Shown here: positions 33,230 through 40,957 of the stretch, in pieces
Numbering within the stretch: the first letter of the stretch is position 1
Layout: every line of letters starts with the position of its first letter
Assembly (NCBI RefSeq): GCF_002156705.1
Contig: NZ_CP019893.1
Location: forward strand, 2,914,001-2,978,000
DNA: 64,000 bases
Direction of reading: 5' to 3'
Source of the DNA: Natrarchaeobaculum aegyptiacum
Lineage (GTDB): Archaea; Halobacteriota; Halobacteria; Halobacteriales; Natrialbaceae
Position numbers and translations under genes: made by a program
The notes under the pieces: model-generated
What the model was told of the DNA's origin: nothing
Database searches by the model: none
Seen by the model: only the letters and a program-made list of their open reading frames with translations

Positions 33230-34150
33230 ATGAAACGAGTTACCTGCGTCATCCTTGCATTGGTCATGGTAGTCTCTCTGCCCGGTGGAGTAGGTCTGGC
33301 ATTGCCTGCTGCCGCCGACGGGGAGACAGGCCCGGCCAATGAACTCGAGGCCGATGGGAACGTCTACCAGTTCGAACAAGACGGAGTAGCATCTGCAGAA
33401 ATCAGTCCTGGGGTCGATGTTACCATCGCAGAAGACTCGGATGACGTGGGATACGACGACTTTATTGTCGATTCGGTGAACGACTTTCTGAAGGTCGAAA
33501 ACACGGTCAATAGTGACCGAAAGGTCGAATTCTACGTCTCGAACGAGTACTTCGCACCACGACCCAACGATGGTCTGCGGTCATTGACCGATGGTCCTGA
33601 GGCGTCCCTGAAACGAGTCGCGATCGATGGGGAGCAATACACGGAGGTCTCAGTCGAGTTCGAATCCGACAAGACCGTCATCTATCCCGTCGATAAGATC
33701 ATGGGTGGCGTCTTCACGGTGCGAGACGGGACGAAAGACGTGATCACAAACGAGACGCCAGTGCCGGAGACGAAAAACGAGGAGATCTGGGAGGAACGGT
33801 CTGTTGACGTAGATGAGGTTCGGAATGATACGACTATCGTCGATGCGACGTTCGGCGATGAGAATCGGACTGAAATCTATGTTGCGTACGAACCCGATAG
33901 GACTCTTCCAGCCGGAGAGAAGCTCCCAGTACCGGAATGCGGGACTCCGGCTGACATCGACGACGTCTGTATCGAGGACGAACGCGGTGGTGAAGCACAG
34001 ATACTGTTCAAGAACGTGGGTACAGCGGAACCAGAGATCATGTACAAACACGACATCGGCTTCATCGAGAGTATGGCATTGGGTGCGAACGATATGGCAC
34101 AGATTCCAGAACGGATCGATATTCCGTTCCTTGGAGGTGAAGACGGATGA
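33230..34150 (+). CDS. Exported protein with Sec signal peptide
   Basis: A 306-residue protein. MKRVTCVILALVMVVSLPGG with ALPAAADG is a Sec signal with cleavage around residue 30. The mature part is acidic and beta-rich (EISPGVDVTIAEDSDD, KVEFYVSNEYF) and has one cysteine pair (PECGTPADIDDVCIED) that could form a disulfide. There is no membrane anchor of its own; the next gene encodes two membrane helices and overlaps it by 4 bases. It might be a surface or virion-like protein of the element, but I see no known spike family. Confidence 0.65.
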   Translation: MKRVTCVILALVMVVSLPGGVGLALPAAADGETGPANELEADGNVYQFEQDGVASAEISPGVDVTIAEDSDDVGYDDFIVDSVNDFLKVENTVNSDRKVEFYVSNEYFAPRPNDGLRSLTDGPEASLKRVAIDGEQYTEVSVEFESDKTVIYPVDKIMGGVFTVRDGTKDVITNETPVPETKNEEIWEERSVDVDEVRNDTTIVDATFGDENRTEIYVAYEPDRTLPAGEKLPVPECGTPADIDDVCIEDERGGEAQILFKNVGTAEPEIMYKHDIGFIESMALGANDMAQIPERIDIPFLGGEDG

Positions 34151-34359
34151 GGTTCGATTTCCTCCCGCGATCCCTCTCCGGGGCCTCTGTACTCGTTGTG
34201 CTCGCTGCCTTCGCGATCATCACGGTTTTCGCTGGTGCGCCCTCGATAGGGATGTATCTCTTTGCAGGAGGTGTGGTGTACCTCGCCTATCTCGTGGTTC
34301 GAAGGTCCCACGATCGGCTGAAGTACGGGAACCAACGTCCTCGACGCGGTGGGAACTGA
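34147..34359 (+). CDS. Two-helix small membrane protein
   Basis: A 70-residue protein with two hydrophobic segments (ASVLVVLAAFAIITVFAG and MYLFAGGVVYLAYLVV) and a basic tail (RRSHDRLKYGNQRPRRGG). It begins in an ATGA overlap with the exported protein and its TGA overlaps the next ATG by one base. Close coupling suggests it anchors or partners the exported protein. Confidence 0.65.
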   Translation: MRFDFLPRSLSGASVLVVLAAFAIITVFAGAPSIGMYLFAGGVVYLAYLVVRRSHDRLKYGNQRPRRGGN

Positions 34360-34619
34360 TGTACGAGCTGCTCGGCAAGACAACGCAAGACCATATCGAA
34401 CAGGTTCTCCTGCAGGAAGCGATCGCAGTCATCAACAATCCCACCCGTGGCCCGTACATCAAGACGAACAAACTGGCGAAAAAGACGGACTATCGAACCC
34501 AGGAACTCGGTCGGGTCTGCTCGGAAATGGAGTGGCTCGAGCGACAGAACGGACAGTCGAAACCGAAGTATCGAGTTACAGAGAAAGTGCTTGACCATCC
34601 CGACGTGAAATCGACATGA
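34359..34619 (+). CDS. Winged-helix-like DNA-binding protein
   Basis: An 86-residue protein. KTNKLAKKTDYRTQELGRVCSEMEWLERQN reads as a winged helix (recognition helix around RTQELGRVCSEM), then KPKYRVTEKVLDH as the wing. The start ATG at 34359 overlaps the stop before it in a TGATG. It is a good candidate for the factor that binds the palindromic sites of this element. Confidence 0.6.
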   Translation: MYELLGKTTQDHIEQVLLQEAIAVINNPTRGPYIKTNKLAKKTDYRTQELGRVCSEMEWLERQNGQSKPKYRVTEKVLDHPDVKST

Positions 34620-35008
34620 TCGGCCCGAGTCCGGCTATGATCAGCCAGCGGTACGTCGATCGAATAGACGACCCGGAGCTGGACCTGAAGGCAAAGGAGT
34701 ACATCGCAATCGTCTTCGAGGAACGTGACATCCCGTGTTTCGTCGGACTCGCGCTGGTGTCCGAACGACTGCTTCGGGAGGCGCATTCACTCGAGGAAGT
34801 CCCGGTGATGGACGAGGTCCCCCGTACTGACGTGCTGATCGACCACTACAACCAAATCGACCGGTTCGACGATATCGAGAACTCGCTGCTGAAGCACATC
34901 GAACGGGAGTTGCACCCGATCGAGGCGGACGTAAAGGCGATCGAGTTCAACGATGAAGTGCGGATTTACTCTGCTTCACGACGGTGGGCTTGCGAAGTAG
35001 AAATCTAA
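34616..35008 (+). CDS. Hypothetical soluble protein, last gene of the element operon
   Basis: A 130-residue protein starting MIGPSPAMISQRYVDRIDDP, with an ATGA overlap to the gene before it; M8 is an alternative start. It is acidic and mostly helical (ELDLKAKEYIAIVFEERD, IENSLLKHIERELH). No motif is recognised. A palindromic site lies 46 bases after its stop. Confidence 0.55.
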   Translation: MIGPSPAMISQRYVDRIDDPELDLKAKEYIAIVFEERDIPCFVGLALVSERLLREAHSLEEVPVMDEVPRTDVLIDHYNQIDRFDDIENSLLKHIERELHPIEADVKAIEFNDEVRIYSASRRWACEVEI

Positions 35009-35053
35009 GGGACTACCATGTTCATCCTATTCGTATCGTAACTTTCGCCATTT

Positions 35054-35074
35054 GCGTATTAGTGACTAATACGC
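35054..35074. promoter_or_regulatory. CGTATTAG/CTAATACG palindrome, copy 2 (perfect)
   Basis: GCGTATTAG-TGA-CTAATACGC, 9-bp perfect arms around 3 bases. It is the best version of the motif and defines the consensus. Confidence 0.65.
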
Positions 35075-35305
35075 ATTCCTGGATTCTTGTAGTTCTACCC
35101 CGTTTCTGGTGGTCGATCGATTACGGGGCAGACGGCAGATATTACGGGGTCACTCGAGAGTCCGTAAACGCAGTACGGCGACGTGATTTTCATGACCCGG
35201 ATGCGGATGCTAACGTGCTAACGTGCAAGAAAAACGGGGCGGTACGCATACCTGTAATGCGCGGGTGCGAGTAGCGCGAGGGCGCGAAACCCGAAATCTC
35301 GAAAT

Positions 35306-35325
35306 CGTATTAGTCTGTTAATTCG
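35306..35325. promoter_or_regulatory. CGTATTAG-type site, copy 3 (imperfect)
   Basis: CGTATTAG-TCTG-TTAATTCG: the left half-site is perfect and the right one has one change. Confidence 0.45.
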
Positions 35326-35568
35326 TTCTCATGGTGTTCATGCTCAACACCACCGTCACTGATTCCTCTGAAAAATTCGGATGGGGTAATTCCAGGAGGC
35401 CGTGGGAGGCGTCTCGAGCTATCCGAAATCGGAAGGTAGCCTACGGCGTTCCCCATTCCGAAATAGTCTGGCAGCTCTCCTGTTAGCTCCGATTTGAAAC
35501 GAGGATGCTACCGGCCTAACGAGCGCGTTCGGCCGCGCTCGGGTGCTCGCTGGGAACGACGTCAGTTG

Positions 35569-36564
35569 TCATTTATCACCTAACAAGTGGATGATAATTA
35601 GGAACAGCACTGGTAGAAGTATATATCCAGCCGGAAAGTAGGGCGAACTGCCACTGCTTTGTGCCGGTGCTACGGCTCCGCCGATTGGAGCATCTACGGA
35701 TTCATTGAGTGACCCTGAGGACTCGTTGATGAACGCTGTTGATCGATTGTATATCCCCGTAGATTCATTGAGTTCGCCTACTGACTCACGGAAAATCTCT
35801 CGATCAATATCGATCTCAACGTCATAATCGAGATCATTGGCAGTAGCTCGAACCTCTTCGAGTTCGCTAACAACGAACTCGACTCGATCCTCCGAGGCCA
35901 AACTGTACGGCACGGCGCGGAGTGCCCAATGAAGTTCGCTCATTGCGAGCGCGATGCAGCCGTTACATCCGTGATTGGCATATCGGAGGAACGTCCGGTT
36001 CGATACGAATCTCGTGCCGTTCCACGCCATCTGATAGGGTGCTGTCGATTGCCAAAGTGCGACTTCCAGTCCAAACGCCAAGGAGGCGTAAAGGAAACTC
36101 TCGATATCACCTGGTTCCGGATCGTCTTTGATTGCACATGCCGCCGCTTGGAGGTTATTGAGGCTCCCAACGAGCGGCGTGAATCTCGTTAGTCTGTCAA
36201 CGTCGTCTCCTATTTCCTGAACCTGAGATTCAGTAATTGCAGTCGTGAGGTTGTGATCGTTAAGAATCCGAGCCCCGAACCGGACCCGCCGGATGTGGTG
36301 GTTTATTCGATCGACATCAGTAACGATCTCGTCTGTTGTCTCGTCAGATATCCGTTCCTCAACGCAGAGCGCGTCAGCACATTCAACGATAATTTGGCCA
36401 CGATCCGCTTGGTCTACTTCACGAAAACTGTCGAAGTAGACCTCAGCTATGGAGTCTTGGGAAGAAGCCTCCACAGTCGACGCAGATGCAATGGCTGCAA
36501 CGGGCGCTGCGCCCACAGAGCAGATTAAATGGCGCCGGCTTATCGGCTGACCTTCTGTCGCCAT
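35569..36564 (-). CDS. Tat-exported, C-terminally anchored surface protein
   Basis: A 331-residue protein. SRRHLICSVGAAPVAAIASAS is a twin-arginine signal. The central part is helical (FTPLVGSLNNLQAAACAIKD) with several cysteines, one pair in HGCNGCIALAMSEL. Near the end NES/NRS sequons repeat (ELNESTGIYNRSTAFINES), likely N-glycosylated, and a final hydrophobic helix (YILLPVLFLIIIHLLGDK) anchors it. No family is recognised. It is transcribed towards the five-gene operon. Confidence 0.65.
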   Translation of the reverse strand: MATEGQPISRRHLICSVGAAPVAAIASASTVEASSQDSIAEVYFDSFREVDQADRGQIIVECADALCVEERISDETTDEIVTDVDRINHHIRRVRFGARILNDHNLTTAITESQVQEIGDDVDRLTRFTPLVGSLNNLQAAACAIKDDPEPGDIESFLYASLAFGLEVALWQSTAPYQMAWNGTRFVSNRTFLRYANHGCNGCIALAMSELHWALRAVPYSLASEDRVEFVVSELEEVRATANDLDYDVEIDIDREIFRESVGELNESTGIYNRSTAFINESSGSLNESVDAPIGGAVAPAQSSGSSPYFPAGYILLPVLFLIIIHLLGDK

Positions 36565-36641
36565 GTTCTGAATGTCTGTTTCGGTGTTGTGAGTGATCTA
36601 ACAAAAATCTAGGCTCTGTCACACAAAAGGAGTAGAATCGA

Positions 36642-37064
36642 TTACCCAGAGACGACCGTATCCGGCACTTTGTCTTCCGGAACTTCGAAACTGTACGACC
36701 CCAACTCTTCTGTGGCCATACTCATCATCGGTCCGAACTCGCCTTCGTACAATTTCACGTCAAAATTCATCGATGGATAGTCTTCGTCTCTAATTTCCCG
36801 AATCAGGTCCAACGTTAGAGGACCGGAGAAGTCCGGCGACTCGCCGCTCATTATCGCGTCCTCGATCGAGCTGTGGTGTTCGTGTAGAATCGCCCACCCG
36901 TCGGTATCGTGGTCCTCTTCGAAGACCAGTACGAATTCGTCGTTCTCGTTCCACCGATGTTCGTCGATGTATTCGTTCCCCAGTGCCGTTTCGACTGCAG
37001 AGCATCCGGCTACCAGAGCGATCCCGCTGGCAGCAACCCCACCAAGGTATTCCCGACGGTTCAT
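36642..37064 (-). CDS. Tat-type lipoprotein
   Basis: A 140-residue protein with the export signal NRREYLGGVAAS and lipobox ALVAGC (C21). The mature part is acidic (EHRWNENDEFVLVFEEDHD) with no known domain. It is a typical small haloarchaeal lipoprotein, here as element cargo. It has its own promoter region, 77 bases upstream of the Tat surface protein start. Confidence 0.65.
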   Translation of the reverse strand: MNRREYLGGVAASGIALVAGCSAVETALGNEYIDEHRWNENDEFVLVFEEDHDTDGWAILHEHHSSIEDAIMSGESPDFSGPLTLDLIREIRDEDYPSMNFDVKLYEGEFGPMMSMATEELGSYSFEVPEDKVPDTVVSG

Positions 37065-37312
37065 TGTTTGTAGATTACATAATGGGGAGATAGAAGTTTT
37101 GGTAGTCCAGGATAAGAATAGGGATCTCTCGAGGTACCCCGCCCAAATAATTCGGACCGGGTATCTCAGCCACCCGAATTCGGGCGTTACGAGGTTTCTA
37201 AAGGTGCCGTTTTGCGCGGGGGGTAGGGGTTACGGAATATAGACGGGGTAGATTTAACCCCACCACTCGACACCGTAATGTAATTCGTAGGGTTCGGGCA
37301 TACAAGACGGCT

Positions 37313-37516
37313 CTATTCGCCTAATCCGGGTACGTGCTTCTCGAGCCGTTCCTTCTCCTTCTGTCGCCATGCTTCTTCCTCTACCCGTCGTCCCTCGATC
37401 GTTCGCTGGACGTCGTCGATCGACGGTTCATCGTCTTCATCTTCGGCCTCCACCGACTCACCGTCATACTCGAGCTCGCCGACGTCACCGAACTCCGAGA
37501 AGTCCGTCTGTGTCAT
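37313..37516 (-). CDS. Small acidic protein coupled to the serine recombinase
   Basis: A 67-residue protein from ATG 37516, in an ATGA overlap with the recombinase stop. The N-terminal half is very acidic (DGESVEAEDEDDEPSIDD), the C-terminal half helical and basic (RRVEEEAWRQKEKERLEKH). It may be a partner of the recombinase. A longer frame upstream is antisense-like and was not used. Confidence 0.6.
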   Translation of the reverse strand: MTQTDFSEFGDVGELEYDGESVEAEDEDDEPSIDDVQRTIEGRRVEEEAWRQKEKERLEKHVPGLGE

Positions 37517-38235
37517 GCCTCCACCTCCCCGAGCGGATCGAGTTCTTTCTCTCCATTCTGTACCTCGACCCGTCGTCTTCTCCACTCCTCGTCGCCCACG
37601 TACTCGGCGTCCCAATACCGATCCGAATTCTCGAGGATGGACTGGTAGGATGTCTCGTCTACTCCGAAGAACCGAGCAGTTGGGGCCTTGGCACGTCCCT
37701 TGTTTACCTCTCGGATGAACTCGGAGATTCGTTCGTACTCGCCTTCGACCGGTTCCAGGAATCCGTCTTCGACCGTGTACCCTCGTGGTGGGTTCCCGAC
37801 GTGCTTCCCTTCTCGCTTCGCCTGCCGAATACCGGACTTCGTGCGCGACCGAATGCGCTCGAGCTCGGCTTCTGCCATCCGGGTGAGAATATCGAAGAAG
37901 AGTTTCGACATCGCGTCGTCTTCGTCCGGTGGGAACTCCCGGAGTGGCGAGACCGTTGCGATCGTAACACCTGCCTCTCGAAGTGTGTCTGCCGTATCCC
38001 GCATCTCACGGGCAGATCGACCGAGTCGAGTTAATTCCTCGAAGGCGACCTTATCGTAGTCGTTGAGAGAGTCCATCAGCTCGTCGTAGCCATCTCTCCC
38101 CGTGAAGACGTCCCCATGTTCGACGTCGGCGTAGAGGTCCTTCCTCGAGACATCGAACTTCGATTTGATGTCCTGATACTGCCGCTCCGGGTCTTGCTCG
38201 GACGTACTCACTCGGATGTACGCTGCAGTTGCCAC
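37513..38235 (-). CDS. Serine recombinase (resolvase/invertase family)
   Basis: A 240-residue protein. The resolvase catalytic domain spans residues 1-135: AAYIRVSTSEQDPERQ holds the nucleophile Ser, ELTRLGRSAREMRD the conserved arginines, and ELERIRSRTKSGIRQAKREGKHVG the hinge helix. The rest is a helix-turn-helix region (RISEFIREVNKGRAKAPTARFFG). It may resolve multimers of the excised circle or invert a segment. An element palindrome (38324) lies about 90 bases before its start. Confidence 0.88.
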   Translation of the reverse strand: MATAAYIRVSTSEQDPERQYQDIKSKFDVSRKDLYADVEHGDVFTGRDGYDELMDSLNDYDKVAFEELTRLGRSAREMRDTADTLREAGVTIATVSPLREFPPDEDDAMSKLFFDILTRMAEAELERIRSRTKSGIRQAKREGKHVGNPPRGYTVEDGFLEPVEGEYERISEFIREVNKGRAKAPTARFFGVDETSYQSILENSDRYWDAEYVGDEEWRRRRVEVQNGEKELDPLGEVEA

Positions 38236-38323
38236 TATCGGATCACCTACGTAGAACTATAACCCCATTTCACTTAAATTTCAATGGGTTAACATACACC
38301 AAGCCCAACCGGACGGATCTACT

Positions 38324-38346
38324 ACCGTATTAATCGCTTATACGGT
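38324..38346. promoter_or_regulatory. Palindrome ACCGTAT/ATACGGT, copy 4
   Basis: ACCGTAT-TAATCGCTT-ATACGGT upstream of the serine recombinase. It shares CGTATTAA with the other sites. Confidence 0.5.
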
Positions 38347-38375
38347 TTCTTCGATCAGATAACAGGAGTCGCTAA

Positions 38376-38392
38376 TCATGAACACATCATGA
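38376..38392. repeat. TCATGA-N5-TCATGA pair, right end
   Basis: Two TCATGA hexamers separated by ACACA, 14 bases inside the attachment repeat. It mirrors the pair at 24558-24574. Confidence 0.6.
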
Positions 38393-38406
38393 CTATTTAC
38401 CCCACT

Positions 38407-38425
38407 TCTCGGTCCAGTCGCTCAT
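38407..38425. repeat. Attachment site repeat (distal side)
   Basis: Identical 19 bases to 24535-24553. It is a copy of the first rfcL codons with no rfcL sequence following, so it marks where the element joins the original upstream DNA of rfcL. Confidence 0.9.
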
Positions 38426-38500
38426 TGTGTCGTGGTTGGGGTGAGCCGTGTTTAGTGGTTCCGGAGCGTTTCCCCGAATCGGTACCGTGGATGAGGTGAG

Positions 38501-38641
38501 CTACCGCCTCGAGTCGGTCCGGCCAGCGAGTTCGAGCATCGTCTCACGTGCCTCGGCACGGAGTTCGACGGCAGATTTGTCGACGTCCTCGAATTCGTCT
38601 CGAAGTGCCTCGAGTGCGTCTTCAGCGGCCTCTGTGGACAT
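38501..38641 (-). CDS. Small haloarchaeal helical protein
   Basis: A 46-residue protein from ATG 38641: MSTEAAEDALEALRDEFEDV, then SAVELRAEARETMLELAG. It is acidic and amphipathic throughout, with haloarchaeal codon use, so it is likely real. The function is unknown. Before insertion of the element it would have followed the rfcL promoter region closely. Confidence 0.5.
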   Translation of the reverse strand: MSTEAAEDALEALRDEFEDVDKSAVELRAEARETMLELAGRTDSRR

Positions 38642-38745
38642 TACCTCACTATTGTTCAGTGAGTGCAAAAGTGTTGGCGGCCACCCGGTCGGCAATTTCG
38701 AAAGAACACAATAGGTATTTGACGTATCAGTTCCCTCCCTCGAGT

Positions 38746-39864
38746 ATGTCCCTCCTCGCGAGTATCGCCCTGCTCGTCCTCGTCGCAGTCGTCGTCGGCG
38801 TCGGAAGCATCGTCGCCTTTGGCTCCGGGCACCTCGTCGGTCGAACGGCCCGCACCTGGACCGACGAACGGGCAGTTCGCTGGCTGAACGGCCTCGCCAT
38901 CGCGATTCCGGCCCTCGTCAGCATCGCCGTCTGGATCCTCGCTCGAGCCGCGGTCGATCTCGGCAACGCCGAGACCCTCCTCGAGATGCTGGTCTCGAGC
39001 GTCCTCGCTGCGGTGGTCACGGGTCTCTCCGGTGCGGTCGTCGGAACGATCTTCGTCTTCGCGATGCTCCGGTCTCGGCCGGCACTCCCCGGCGTCGAGA
39101 ATCCGGCTGCGACTACGAAAGCCTACGCTCGATACCTTGCCATCGTGTTCGTCTTCACGTTCCTCCTCGGGTCGGCACTGTTGCCAGCACTCGAGGCCGG
39201 GCCGCTGGCGGTTACCGGGCTCGTGGTCGTCCTCGTGTTCGCCATCTGGGTGCTCTCGCCCGTACTCGGGGCCCTGAAACTCGGGTCGCGCTCGCCGACT
39301 GCCGCCGAACGGGATCGACTCGAGTCGCTGCTCGAGGAGGCTGACGTCGACGTTCGGTCGGTCAGGGTGCTCGACCGCGAGACGCCGCTTTCGGTCTCTA
39401 TCTCCGGGCCGCCGGGCCTGCGGACGCTGTTTCTCACCGCCAACGCGTTCGAGGTGTTCGACGACGAGACGCTCGAGGCGGTGCTGGTTACTCGCGACGA
39501 GCAGGTCAGCCAGTTCGAGTGGCTCGCACGGACGGCCGTCGTCGTCGCAGCGCTTGTCCCGATCATCTGGGGCGTTCTCGGTGACGTCTCGCTGGTCGTT
39601 GGCCTCCTCACGACCGTCGGAATTGTCCTCGTCGGGTTCGCTGGCACCCGACGACTGCGCTACCGGGCTGATGCGAGGGCCGCCGATCGGGTCGGCCGTG
39701 GCTCCCTCGTCGCAGCCTACGAACGCGCGCTCGAGTCGGCTGGCTTCGATCCGGAAGAGGCGGCGGGATCGTCCGTGTTCACGCCGACGCCGTCGATGGG
39801 TGCCAGACTCGAGCGACTGCGCGACTCGAGCGGTGACGAGAGCGCCACCGTCGACGACGCCTGA
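38746..39864 (+). CDS. M48/HtpX-like membrane protein without the zinc motif
   Basis: A 372-residue protein with about six hydrophobic segments, laid out like HtpX-type M48 peptidases (N-terminal helices, ALKLGSRSPTAAERDRLESLL, then SVSISGPPGLRTLFLTANAFEVFDDETLEAVLVTRDEQ). Where active enzymes have AVLAHELAH the sequence is AVLVTRDEQVSQ, so the HExxH zinc site is gone. The C-terminal MGARLERLRD recalls the M48 end. It is probably a non-proteolytic relative. ATG 38746 is chosen since the first helix follows immediately. Confidence 0.65.
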   Translation: MSLLASIALLVLVAVVVGVGSIVAFGSGHLVGRTARTWTDERAVRWLNGLAIAIPALVSIAVWILARAAVDLGNAETLLEMLVSSVLAAVVTGLSGAVVGTIFVFAMLRSRPALPGVENPAATTKAYARYLAIVFVFTFLLGSALLPALEAGPLAVTGLVVVLVFAIWVLSPVLGALKLGSRSPTAAERDRLESLLEEADVDVRSVRVLDRETPLSVSISGPPGLRTLFLTANAFEVFDDETLEAVLVTRDEQVSQFEWLARTAVVVAALVPIIWGVLGDVSLVVGLLTTVGIVLVGFAGTRRLRYRADARAADRVGRGSLVAAYERALESAGFDPEEAAGSSVFTPTPSMGARLERLRDSSGDESATVDDA

Positions 39865-39925
39865 CCCCGCCGCGTCGGCAGACGGGGTCCGGTAGCTACT
39901 TGGGACGACCGTGCAACCTCACCCC

Positions 39926-40636
39926 ATGGGCGGACGTGGACCCAAACGGGAACTCGCCGAGAAGATCGCCGGGGAGATCACGCTGAGTGACGATCCGGGT
40001 GCGACACTCCGGAAGTGGCGAACCGACTTCGACGTCTCACAGACCGATCTGGCAACCGAACTCGACGTTTCCTCTTCTGTGGTCTCCGACTACGAGAGCG
40101 GGCGTCGGGAGAGCCCCGGCATCGGCGTCGTCGGCCGCCTCGTCGAGGGACTACTGACGATCGACGAACGCCGCGGGGGCGACCGCATCCGGCAGTACGG
40201 ACGGGTTCTCTCGGCCGGCTTCGACAGCGACGTCGTCCTCGACCTCCGGGAGTACGCCACCTCGATCCCACTGTCGCGTATCTACGGAAATATCGGTGCG
40301 ACCGAGATCACCTCGGGAAATACTGACCGTGTCAGCGGGCACACCGTCATCGACAGCATCCACGCGATCACCCGCCTCTCGAGCGAGGAGTTCTTCCGGC
40401 TTTACGGCCAGAGCACGAACCGCGTGCTCGTGTTTACGGGCGTCACACGCGGGGAGTCACCGCTCGTCGCCCTCCGGGTCGTCAATCCGACGCCGAACGC
40501 GGTCGTCCTCCACGGCATCGACGAGGACGCCCTCTGGGACCACGCCGCGGACCTCGCCCGCATCGACGGCTACTCGCTGGCCGTGACCGACGCCCCGCTC
40601 GAGGACCTCTTAGAGCACCTCTCGTCGCTCGAGTAA
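39926..40636 (+). CDS. XRE-type transcriptional regulator
   Basis: A 236-residue protein. Residues 30-75 form a Cro/C1-type helix-turn-helix (WRTDFDVSQTDLATELDVSSSVVSDYESGRRESPG). The rest (about 90-236) is an alpha/beta domain conserved in archaeal regulators (IPLSRIYGNIGATEITSG, TRGESPLVALRVVNPTPNAVVLHG). The ligand is unknown. ATG 39926 is preferred over a GTG 15 bases earlier because family members start with the MGGRGPKRE stretch. It is followed after 1 base by a small membrane protein. Confidence 0.85.
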   Translation: MGGRGPKRELAEKIAGEITLSDDPGATLRKWRTDFDVSQTDLATELDVSSSVVSDYESGRRESPGIGVVGRLVEGLLTIDERRGGDRIRQYGRVLSAGFDSDVVLDLREYATSIPLSRIYGNIGATEITSGNTDRVSGHTVIDSIHAITRLSSEEFFRLYGQSTNRVLVFTGVTRGESPLVALRVVNPTPNAVVLHGIDEDALWDHAADLARIDGYSLAVTDAPLEDLLEHLSSLE

Positions 40637-40637
40637 C

Positions 40638-40811
40638 ATGCTCGACTGGACCGAGCGGCTGACGGTTGCGCTCACGATCGGCTTTCTCAGCTCGCTCGCC
40701 GTGGTCATTACTCTCTCCAGGCCGATTGTGTGGCTCGTCTGGGGTGTAGCGATGGTGCTTCTGGCCGGCGCGGCGCTAATCGTGGTGAACCGGGACTCGC
40801 CGCCGGGATGA
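40638..40811 (+). CDS. Small two-helix membrane protein
   Basis: A 57-residue protein, MLDWTERLTVALTIGFLSSL followed by VVITLSR, then a second helix WLVWGVAMVLLAGAALIVV and a short tail. It is one base downstream of the XRE regulator, so the two are co-transcribed. No function can be given. Confidence 0.6.
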   Translation: MLDWTERLTVALTIGFLSSLAVVITLSRPIVWLVWGVAMVLLAGAALIVVNRDSPPG

Positions 40812-40923
40812 GGTCCACACCAGTTCATCCATGGTCGTTTGCGCTCGCGCTGCCGCGACGGACGGGTACCCGGGTGATACGACGGTGATCGACTGATATA
40901 TCCGCATCATAGTGATGAAAACA

Positions 40924-40932
40924 TTTATATTT
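40924..40932 (+). promoter_or_regulatory. TATA box of the GLUG-repeat gene
   Basis: TTTATATTT in an AT-rich patch, centred 30 bases before the GTG at 40958. Confidence 0.5.
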
Positions 40933-40957
40933 CTAACTTAATAACACAAACGCCACT

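Larger units (their letters stand above)
35009..35568. other. Gene-poor region with two element palindromes
   Basis: Between the operon and the convergent surface-protein gene I see no credible coding sequence. It contains the perfect palindrome at 35054, a half-degenerate copy at 35306 and GC-rich repeats of CGCG type around 35265-35290. Confidence 0.5.
24535..38425. mobile_element. 13.9-kb integrated genetic element in the rfcL start
   Basis: The element is bounded by the 19-bp direct repeat. Inside the left end lie a small coupled protein and tyrosine integrase; inside the right end a serine recombinase operon. Both ends carry a TCATGA-N5-TCATGA pair. Base composition is lower in G+C and codon use less biased than in the flanks, most visibly at 25.9-29.6 and 31.2-32.8 kb. 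I see no capsid, portal, terminase, MCM, Rep or ParA gene, so it is not a recognisable virus or conjugative plasmid. A satellite-like or novel plasmid/virus family is possible. Confidence 0.88.

Noticed and set aside
34984-35274. 96-codon frame after the five-gene operon
   Set aside because: It overlaps the previous gene and contains the perfect palindrome. The product has no typical composition.
24535-38425. Assignment of the element to pleolipoviruses (SNJ2-like)
   Set aside because: The integrase with small coupled gene and the exported protein fit loosely, but no spike of about 500 residues, VP3-like four-helix protein or VP8-type ATPase is present.
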